Positions 33,332 through 39,924 of a DNA stretch of 39,924 bases are shown one piece after another (within the stretch, counting starts at the first letter, position 1; the number at the start of each line of letters is the position of its first letter). Source of the DNA: Sivonenia sp049582005 (GTDB lineage: Bacteria > Cyanobacteriota > Cyanobacteriia > Gloeobacterales > PMM-0068); the NCBI GenBank assembly GCA_049582005.1, contig JBAUTB010000212.1:1-39924 (forward strand), written 5' to 3'. Position numbers and translations under genes: made by a program. The notes under the pieces are model-generated. The model saw only the letters and a program-made list of their open reading frames with translations. It was not told the origin of the DNA and searched no databases.

Positions 33332-33730
33332 CCCATTGAGCATGGTCTTTTTGTATTCGGTTCTTCTACAGCTTCTCCTATTTATTTAACTGCCCGACGA
33401 GTTCAAGCAAAATTTACTTGCTTGGTAGGGAGGTTTAGCGTCAATGAATACATCCATTACCGTAGCAAAAGGATTACCCACAAAGATACAGCGGATCGAG
33501 CCTCTGTGATACACATCTAAAACCTCATAATCCTTTCTGAACCAAGTTCTCAGTCATTGCAAGTGTACCTCATAAAGCTGGGATCCACTGGAGGAGGTTA
33601 CTATTAAGCACATCTATTTTTCTTGACATATTATCATTTCTATTCTAAGCATTATTCGCCTCATAAGTTTTCTAACGGATAGAATCCTTTGGCAATTGTT
33701 GCAATGTGTTTACTTTCTACCCGCAACTGC
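33332..33730 (+). mobile_element. Intergenic stretch with an IS30-like transposase fragment (copy C)
   Basis: Positions 33487-33580 match the reverse complement of 37884-37977 (94 bases without gaps; about 17 differences by eye). One frame from 33541 reads TKFSVIASVPHKAG, like the central part of IS30-family transposases. The rest of the stretch has no gene. It lies in inverse orientation to the two copies further along. Confidence 0.5.
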
Positions 33731-34927
33731 TTAAAAAATCAGAGCGTCATAGCCTATCAAATATTCCCAAAATGCCTGCAAGACAATCTGCAAGACAATC
33801 ATTGTTAAGGTATGGTTACCCTGCACTGTTTGCATTATCTTGTGGGCGATAGCCTTCCAGTTAAGTTGTGTTTTCACTATATTACGTGCTGCATGAGACA
33901 TCGATTCCAGGGTAGAAGTATTCTCTAGTAAACTAATAATATGATTAGCAAGTAGCTCGGGACAAAGCTGGTTGATTTTGATGCCATCTACTCCATGCTC
34001 TAAAAACTCCGGAATTCCGTTCCAATCATTGGCGGACACTATGCAAGGAACACCACAACTCATGGCATCCAATATAAAAATTCCCATAGGCTCACAATGA
34101 GCAGGAGCAATCGCTAAATCAGCATTAAGAAAAAGCTGCTCTAGTGTTGCATGAGATGAAATAGATCCTGGAGTTTCAATACCTTCTATGGAAGTTTTTA
34201 GTTTTTTACCGACCATGGTTAGAGAGACATTAGGCAATTTTTCTTTGACGAACTTAAAAGCCTTTAATACAATATCACCGCCCTTTCTTTCAAAATCCGA
34301 ACCAATAAAGAGAATACGCTGAGATCCAAAAGTTTTTAGGCCTTCATAGGGTTCTCTAAAAATACTAGACAAGCCTACTGTCGTAATTTTACGTGCATCA
34401 ATTCTATAATCTTCAATCAAAGAGTTCTTGACAATATCACTCATCACAAACAAATGGTGGGAACGCTGATAGAGCTGGGTTTCGCACTTTAGCCAAGCAT
34501 CCCGTTCTTTGCGACTACTAAAGGTAGCCCAAGGGGTCCAAGCTTTTTCGGCAAGAGCCATCGTGTAGTCTAAGTAAACTGCATAAGGTATATCGGATCG
34601 CTCCCAAAATGGGCTATAGGTGCCAAAGATATGAAAAACGTAGTCTGGAGTGCGCTCCAATTGACTGATTCGATGCTCTGATCGTTTTGACTTGAGGATA
34701 AAGGCCCCTGCATTTTTTTCAAATAAAGAGTTAGCTTTACTACGAGAAAGCATACGCATTGTGTAAAAAGCTTTGATGAATTGTTTAATGTACTTTTTCT
34801 CATACCATTCCATCTCCCTAGGAAGGAATTCTATATTTTTTAATTGGTTAGCCATTTCCACAAAAAGAAACTTGCGGCGATCTATAAAGACATTTTCGCC
34901 TGTTACTAATAGATTCTCGATTTTCAT
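33731..34927 (-). CDS. Glycosyltransferase family 4-like protein
   Basis: The 398-residue product has a less typical N-terminal domain (TPDYVFHIFGTYSPFWER, IPYAVYLDYTMALAEKAW) and a standard GT-4 C-terminal domain: RILFIGSDFERKGGDIVLKA binds the nucleotide, and CEPMGIFILDAMSCGVPCIV replaces the usual E-x7-E with E-x7-D. A good ribosome binding site (GGAG five bases before the ATG) supports the start. It should add a sugar to a surface glycan; donor unknown. Its low GC and gaps full of repeats suggest recent acquisition. Confidence 0.9.
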   Translation of the reverse strand: MKIENLLVTGENVFIDRRKFLFVEMANQLKNIEFLPREMEWYEKKYIKQFIKAFYTMRMLSRSKANSLFEKNAGAFILKSKRSEHRISQLERTPDYVFHIFGTYSPFWERSDIPYAVYLDYTMALAEKAWTPWATFSSRKERDAWLKCETQLYQRSHHLFVMSDIVKNSLIEDYRIDARKITTVGLSSIFREPYEGLKTFGSQRILFIGSDFERKGGDIVLKAFKFVKEKLPNVSLTMVGKKLKTSIEGIETPGSISSHATLEQLFLNADLAIAPAHCEPMGIFILDAMSCGVPCIVSANDWNGIPEFLEHGVDGIKINQLCPELLANHIISLLENTSTLESMSHAARNIVKTQLNWKAIAHKIMQTVQGNHTLTMIVLQIVLQAFWEYLIGYDALIF

Positions 34928-35513
34928 TTTTTCTCCTTTTTCTAAGAAAAGATATCCTATTGCTCTTTCAATAACTTCTATAACTTTTTGCGGAAGTGAT
35001 CATAGTAAGGTACACATATTTCCCTCACCACGACAAAGGGCCGAGAAAGCAGGAATTAGAGAGGGGTAAATCCTAAATGACTGATACAAAATCCTTGACT
35101 CGGATCTCTGAGATTAGGACCAACAATGCGAGAGAGTGATTTCCAAGTTGGTTGATCCTTAAATCGACCGCTTAGATATCGTGTTGACTTCTAATTCATA
35201 AAATGCAAATGCATTAATTCTTCGCCAGTTTCAACGGTTAACTATCCTCAATGCCTAAACCAATCAATTGAAGTTCATCGTTTTCCGCAACTCAGATCTG
35301 AGTCGGCGAATGGAAATAGATCTGTTTAATTCACTTACTAATCAGAGTGGTAAATGGTTAACACATGGAATTTACTAAAAGGCCTACTAGAGAGATCTTC
35401 AGCAGAAAGTGTTCACCATAAAAGTGCTCTCAGTGATAAAACCTTCTGATTATTTGACTTAATTCAAATTAAATATTCTATTGGTATAAATTAGCAGTTT
35501 TGACTTTAAAGGG
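34928..35513 (-). mobile_element. Intergenic stretch with repeat copy A (IS30-derived)
   Basis: Two blocks, 35277-35360 and 35381-35442, match 37771-37854 (13 differences in 84) and 37998-38058 (about 6 in 61) in the same orientation. Copy A lacks the 120 or so bases that separate the blocks in copy B. Before it, a 44-codon minus-strand frame (35056-35190, with GRFKDQPTWKSLSRIVGPNL) looks like a scrap of a lost gene, family unknown. Confidence 0.55.
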
Positions 35514-37496
35514 TTAATTTTTTTTCTTCATATTTTTAGTCTTGTGCCTCAGCAATTTACCTATAGTAAGGATAAATTTATAAATTTTCTTTTGACTTCT
35601 AGACATGATACCTTGTTTCCACATATGGGCCGTACTAAATTCATTCTTGATAAGAAGTTTTAAAAATAAAGAAAATGTTAATTCTGGAGCAATTTCAAGC
35701 CAAATTCTCTCTACTGAATCACCAGCAAAATTGAAAGAACCGAATGAACTTGCTTCTTCTCTGGATGGGACATCAATAAATGTTCTTAAAACAGACTCAC
35801 AAACATATAAAAATAATTCAGGTTTACAGTCATCAATATGAATTACAGATGAAAAGTTTTCTGTAAATTTGACAATTGCTTCTTGTTGAACTCTAAGCCC
35901 CCAATTTAATGCTTTGCCATTGATTGCTTCACGTAGAATGGGTATATACTTACCACCATCTTCTTCAAATCTAATAGTGCTCCCGTGATCAGCAGCAGTA
36001 AATACTTCTAGTAAATTTTTTTCGTAAATGTATTCACCAAACTGTCGACAACATACAGAGGAATTAGCTACATCATAGTAGTATGCTAATGAGCGATCTG
36101 TTGGCAATCCTTTCACATGTCGTTGAACTCCAAAATAGAAACCATGAATGCCATTTTCAGGATATAACCCTGCTTTACAAAGCAGATCGCTCAACGCTTT
36201 TTGTAAAGTACAATGCCATCCGATATCTACGAGCCCGAATGGAATTCTGTCATCTAGACCTTCCTGTTTAAAGTAACTAATTATCTTGCTACGGCAGTTC
36301 TTAGCGGTAGAAATAACTAAATTTGATATTTCAGGTTCTTGGAATACTTGCTTTAACAATTTCCGATCTTGCTTGTTTAATTTTCTCTCCCACATTTCTT
36401 CTGGAAATCCATGGCTCAATAACAAAGTTTTAATTTGCTCAGGCCTAATGTTTACCTCATCACAAGCAGAACGAACTGTCCAGCACACAAAATGTTCTTG
36501 AGCAATTGATTCAATGACTGGAAATCGCCATGCCTGCCGAGAACCATATAAATAACGACAATCTATACTGTAGCCCCAGTTTTTACACAGAATTTTGGCA
36601 ATTTTGTGCAGTATCTGACCATCTCTGGCAACGAAATAGAGTCGTTCAATTCCTTTACTATTGGCTTCCTTGAGGCACCAGTTAACAAAGCCAACTAATA
36701 CGGGAGCAATGACGCTAGTAGCAGTTTCCCATATTACTTGTCTGTGACGATCCTCTTCCTGACATTGTAAGCGTGTCAGCCTACTGGCACCTGCTAGTAG
36801 AGAACGGAATTTTAATGGTACTTGGTTGTTTTGTGAAATTAATTTCTCGTATCGATTTAGGTGAGTCTGGGTAAAAAGTTGAGCTTTAATGCCAAGTTTT
36901 TTGGCAGCTTTAACGTCACTATGGGAGTTATCACCAATATGATCCAACTGTGATGCTGCGATCGCTTCTTGTGCCAGGCATTGCTGAAATAACTTACCAG
37001 ATCCCTTAGTTACTCCTAATTTAGAGGAAACATACAAAACATCACCATCTGCCCAAATATTATGTTCTTTCAAAAATAGCTTAATTGTTTCTTGGGGGAG
37101 ATACATATCGGAAATATATATCACCCGTTGATTTTGCTGGTGCAGACCTTGTATCTTTCTTTGGCTTGATGGTACAGGACGTAAGCTGGATAATTCTAAA
37201 TTTAGTTCTCTTTGTTTGGCTTTTTCTACATCATCTGTCGTCCAATCCAAGAGTGTTCCTATTTGGTCGTATATTTGTTGTAAAGTTATATCCTCTGTAG
37301 CTGATGAACGCCGTGCATTTTTCTCAGCATCTATTCTTAAAGTACACCAAGTCTCGGCTGAAATCGGAATTAAATTCTCTTTTTGTAATTGGCAACCTAA
37401 TTCCCAAAATAAATCAGTGGGTTTCGTCCAGATACGAGTCAACACTGTATCGAATACGTCGAATGAATAGGTTATATCTTTTATAATAGAACTCAT
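35514..37496 (-). CDS. HAD-superfamily protein of polysaccharide loci (COG5610-like)
   Basis: The 660-residue product starts with a HAD phosphatase-like domain (about 1-215): motif I SFDVFDTVLT with both aspartates (13, 16), motif II VIYISDMYLP (Ser129), a lysine in LGVTKGSGKLF, and motif IV HIGDNSHSDVKAAKKLGI. A large second domain (about 245-590) with IERLYFVARDGQILHKIAKIL is shared with the COG5610 group, found almost only in capsule and O-antigen clusters. Its reaction is not established; a role in glycan phosphorylation or dephosphorylation is possible. It is flanked by direct repeats A and B, so the gene may have moved as a unit. Confidence 0.85.
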   Translation of the reverse strand: MSSIIKDITYSFDVFDTVLTRIWTKPTDLFWELGCQLQKENLIPISAETWCTLRIDAEKNARRSSATEDITLQQIYDQIGTLLDWTTDDVEKAKQRELNLELSSLRPVPSSQRKIQGLHQQNQRVIYISDMYLPQETIKLFLKEHNIWADGDVLYVSSKLGVTKGSGKLFQQCLAQEAIAASQLDHIGDNSHSDVKAAKKLGIKAQLFTQTHLNRYEKLISQNNQVPLKFRSLLAGASRLTRLQCQEEDRHRQVIWETATSVIAPVLVGFVNWCLKEANSKGIERLYFVARDGQILHKIAKILCKNWGYSIDCRYLYGSRQAWRFPVIESIAQEHFVCWTVRSACDEVNIRPEQIKTLLLSHGFPEEMWERKLNKQDRKLLKQVFQEPEISNLVISTAKNCRSKIISYFKQEGLDDRIPFGLVDIGWHCTLQKALSDLLCKAGLYPENGIHGFYFGVQRHVKGLPTDRSLAYYYDVANSSVCCRQFGEYIYEKNLLEVFTAADHGSTIRFEEDGGKYIPILREAINGKALNWGLRVQQEAIVKFTENFSSVIHIDDCKPELFLYVCESVLRTFIDVPSREEASSFGSFNFAGDSVERIWLEIAPELTFSLFLKLLIKNEFSTAHMWKQGIMSRSQKKIYKFILTIGKLLRHKTKNMKKKN

Positions 37497-37508
37497 TTGG
37501 GATCTTGA

Positions 37509-38056
37509 TTATAGAGGGGCAAGTGATTTTCTAGGTCTATGATTGATCAAGTCTACGACGTGTTTGAGCACTTCTGGCTTCACAATCTTGAGGTTTGTCC
37601 TCTTGGGAAAGAATTGTATGAGTAACCCATTCATGTGTGCAAGCACGACCTTCGGTCTATATTTAAGCAACGTTCCCAGGAATGATTAGGATTAGCGAAG
37701 AAACAGGATATAATTAAGGCTTCAGCCAGTTTCTGATATCCGCAAAATTCTTTGCCATTATCTAATAGTTATCGTTTTACGCAACATAGATTTGAGTCAA
37801 TGAATGGAAAGAGCTTAGTTTAACTCACTTACTAATCAGAGTAGTAAATGGTTATGTTTGCGATGCACACATACAGCGGATTTCAGCTTGGTGAAGTGCA
37901 TTTGCAATGACTAAAAGCATAGTTTAGAAAGGATTATAAGATTTTCGGTGTGTATCACAGAGGCGCGATCCTCTGTAATTCATCGAATTCGCTAATAGGC
38001 ATACTAGAGAGATCTTCAGCAGAAAGTGTTCACTATAAAAGCGCTTTCAGTAATAA
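37509..38056 (-). mobile_element. IS30-family transposase remnant (copy B)
   Basis: Read on the minus strand, broken frames reconstruct the second half of an IS30-type transposase in order: TMLLVIANALHQAE (37923-37882), RKTITI, then after a frameshift DNGKEFCGYQKLAEALIIS and FFANPNHSWERC, and after another shift NGLLIQFFPKRTN and VVDLINHRPRKSL, ending at the TAA of 37509-37511. DNGKEF and NHRPRK are hallmark segments of the catalytic domain. At least two frameshifts make it inactive. The N-terminal part and terminal inverted repeats were not found. Confidence 0.75.
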
Positions 38057-38065
38057 AGTCATTGA

Positions 38066-39337
38066 CTATTTGATACTAACAGGCTTTCGATTAAGTATGG
38101 CCTGCTGATAGAGCTTCAGGTGCCTCTCAAGGCATAGTGCTTTCGAAAATTTGTTTTCAATATCGCGACGTGCCTGTTGACCCATTGCTTCTATGTTATC
38201 AGTCTGCAATGCTTGACGTAATACCTTGTTAAGCGCGTTTTGATTTGACGGTTCAACTAGAAAACCAGTCTCGCCACTGCGAATCATTTCAGGAACTCCA
38301 CCAGTTGCAAAGCCGACAACTACAGTAGAAGAAGCCATTGCTTCTAAGACGGTTAAGGGTAAATTATCTGCCAGAGAGCAAAAGAGGAGAATATCTGATG
38401 CAGAATATACCTCAGCTAATTGGTACTGATTAGTGATAAAGCCAATGTCCTTAGTTTCCAAATCTTGAAGGTTCTCCCTGATGTCTTGAGAGTTAAGTCC
38501 AACAGTTAAAATTAAAGGGTGGAGATCGCGAACACTATTTAGGGCAGAAATTGCATGGTGGACTCCTTTTCGGAAATCTTTAAGAGAATGAGCCGAGATG
38601 ACTACAACCTTTTGATTCGATGAAATACAGAGCTTTGCTTTTGCTTCGCACTTACTTAGCGTTGCAAATGGCTGTAAATCTAGCCCATTTGGAATCAATT
38701 TTGGTGTCAAATTAAAGTCTACAGATAAGCTAGCTTGTTGAGCTATCCAATGGCTAGGAAATATATATTGCACTTTAGACTTTTTTGCTAACAAACGATT
38801 AATAGACTGAATCAATCGACTCTGATCTCGCAGTTTATCATTCCAGGTATTCTGTAGTAGTTGAGGACATTTATGGCAGGAATGGATAAATTTTTGACAT
38901 TCCATTGGATATAAACAGCCACCTGTAAAAGCTGAGCAGTCATGTACAGTAAAGAAAGTAGGCTTATGCGTGCTAACTAGTCCAAGAGTTAGTGGAGCAA
39001 TTGAATAGTAAAGGTCATGAAAATGAATAACATCGTATTGATCTATTACATGCCTAAGATTTATAAAATATTCAGCAGGCAATAGTTCTCGGAAACCACA
39101 GCGACGGGTCAGAGCGTGAATCTTACGACATAGGTTTAGAGATATACCTTCTCCGTAAAGACTTTTCTGAAAGGATAGAGGTTTACTATTGGAGGCACTT
39201 ACAAATTGGTGGGAAGGAATAGCAATAAAGTGATCGGTTGGATGACCTGCTTCATTGAGCCAAGTAGCCAGATCCTCAGCGACCCTACTTGCACCACCAC
39301 CAATTCGATCTGTTTTGCTAATAACTGCGACTTTCAT
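38066..39337 (-). CDS. Glycosyltransferase family 4 (WcaC-like)
   Basis: The 423-residue product has the N-terminal IGGGASRVAEDLATWLNEAG loop, DVIHFHDLYY, and the four-cysteine block GGCLYPMECQKFIHSCHKCP (Cys141, 147, 154, 157), seen in WcaC-like transferases of colanic-acid and other exopolysaccharide clusters and probably a metal site. The C-terminal domain has VVVISAHSLKDFRKG and ADNLPLTVLEAMASSTVVV. It is complete and ends just before repeat B. Substrate unknown. Confidence 0.92.
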   Translation of the reverse strand: MKVAVISKTDRIGGGASRVAEDLATWLNEAGHPTDHFIAIPSHQFVSASNSKPLSFQKSLYGEGISLNLCRKIHALTRRCGFRELLPAEYFINLRHVIDQYDVIHFHDLYYSIAPLTLGLVSTHKPTFFTVHDCSAFTGGCLYPMECQKFIHSCHKCPQLLQNTWNDKLRDQSRLIQSINRLLAKKSKVQYIFPSHWIAQQASLSVDFNLTPKLIPNGLDLQPFATLSKCEAKAKLCISSNQKVVVISAHSLKDFRKGVHHAISALNSVRDLHPLILTVGLNSQDIRENLQDLETKDIGFITNQYQLAEVYSASDILLFCSLADNLPLTVLEAMASSTVVVGFATGGVPEMIRSGETGFLVEPSNQNALNKVLRQALQTDNIEAMGQQARRDIENKFSKALCLERHLKLYQQAILNRKPVSIK

Positions 39338-39420
39338 TTCTTTGTAAGATTAACCATTCTGGGATCAAAAATTTCTTGTTTATAGATTGATAATAATACA
39401 GGCTTTGACAGACTGGATTC

Positions 39421-39924
39421 TTAAACATTGTTGCCAAGGTGGTGGTGCATAAGTGAGACTAGAATGCCATTATGATGCCGACTCTGGAACAAACCTAACA
39501 GCCAGGTTGTTACGCCACAAGAGATCGTTAGAGTCTTACTCACAAAACTTGGATTTGCTTCCTTGAATGATTTGACTAACTATAATAATTGCATTCCAAT
39601 ATTTCCCCAATCTAGAAACATGCTCATAGTGCAAAGGATCATCACTTTTCACAATTCCTACTTGATTAGATAGTTGAGGGCTGCTATAGGAGTGCTAAAA
39701 ATCTAAATTAGCAATACAAATGCATAGAGTTTGACGCTCTAAATGTTGAATCGTTGTCCTCAAACGAGTTTTCCATATTGCATCTTGAAATACTGGCAAG
39801 TGTTCGGCCCTATTAAGGGTACCTCTAAAAAAAGATTTTCTTAAAGAATTGGTTTGACAATAGTGCTGCTCATCCCGCAATAAAAATTGAATGACAGAAT
39901 TTGACGAAAATGCGGCTGTAATGT
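39421..39924 (-). pseudogene. Broken glycosyltransferase, 5' end beyond the window
   Basis: The minus-strand frame is open from the window edge to a TAG at 39695-39697, with SFFRGTLNRAEHLPVFQDA and CICIANLDF. It continues in the same frame after the stop as SPQLSNQVGIVKSDDPLHYE and HVSRLGKYWNAIIIVSQIIQ, and after a one-base shift as EANPSFVSKTLTISCGV. These pieces read like the N-terminal domain of a GT-4 enzyme in which SDDPxHYEHV and YWNAIxxVS are usual. The similarity ends near 39480. A premature stop and a frameshift mark it as a pseudogene. Confidence 0.65.

Noticed and set aside
35277..38056. Direct repeats A and B as attachment sites of an integrative element
   Set aside because: They differ at 10-15 percent of sites and B contains transposase remnants, so old IS copies explain them better; no integrase gene lies between.
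1..39924. CRISPR array
   Set aside because: No series of regularly spaced short direct repeats was found; the repeats at 35.3 and 37.8 kb are diverged IS fragments.

Overview
The window is chromosomal DNA from a cyanobacterium. It encodes photosystem assembly factors (Psb28, Ycf4), the plastid/cyanobacterial protein Ycf23, NDH-1 subunits in the cyanobacterial order I-G-E, the cyanobacterial hydrocarbon pair AAR/ADO, CrtE and a UPF0367 protein. I cannot name the genus. Two features argue against the best-known model lineages: rplB stands alone instead of inside the S10 ribosomal operon, and the HIP1 octamer (GCGATCGC) is almost absent (two copies seen by eye).

Layout. 0.4-1.3 kb: solitary rplB with a bidirectional terminator. 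1.3-6.2 kb (minus): a secreted unknown protein, ndhE-ndhG-ndhI without ndhA, then ftsX-ftsE-wecG joined by one-base TGATG junctions. 6.3-7.9 kb: a fur-queD-small acidic ORF operon divergent from psb28; both promoters carry the same 13-mer. 8.0-9.8 kb: ado-aar alkane pathway. 9.9-15.1 kb: secreted unknown, rhodanese, ycf23, a VOC protein, a decayed dehydrogenase next to a glutathione transferase, a dUTPase fused to a LAGLIDADG-like domain, and a tandem universal stress protein. 15.2-19.7 kb: M50 protease with CBS domains, then a GMC oxidoreductase plus DegT-type aminotransferase cassette and tRNA-Gly(UCC). 20.1-31.8 kb: mostly housekeeping genes (UPF0367, ECF-type ATPase, M42 peptidase, crtE with a PAP2-like gene, ggt, ycf4, hisB, cysK, purA, NnrU/Z-ISO-like protein).

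32.1-39.9 kb is an AT-richer accessory island: three intact family-4-type glycosyltransferases, one broken glycosyltransferase cut by the window edge, and a large HAD-type protein typical of surface-polysaccharide loci. It is littered with fragments of one IS30-family transposase. Two direct copies flank the HAD gene and an inverted copy lies between the first two glycosyltransferases, so the island looks rearranged by insertion-sequence activity.

The strongest candidates for something new are: (1) the dUTPase with an N-terminal domain that looks like a catalytically dead LAGLIDADG endonuclease; (2) the GMC oxidoreductase/aminotransferase pair, which could turn a hydroxyl into an amine through a carbonyl; (3) a 50-residue acidic ORF overlapping the end of queD in a Fur-led operon; (4) the isolated rplB. 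All readings are by eye; no database search, alignment program or structure prediction was run.
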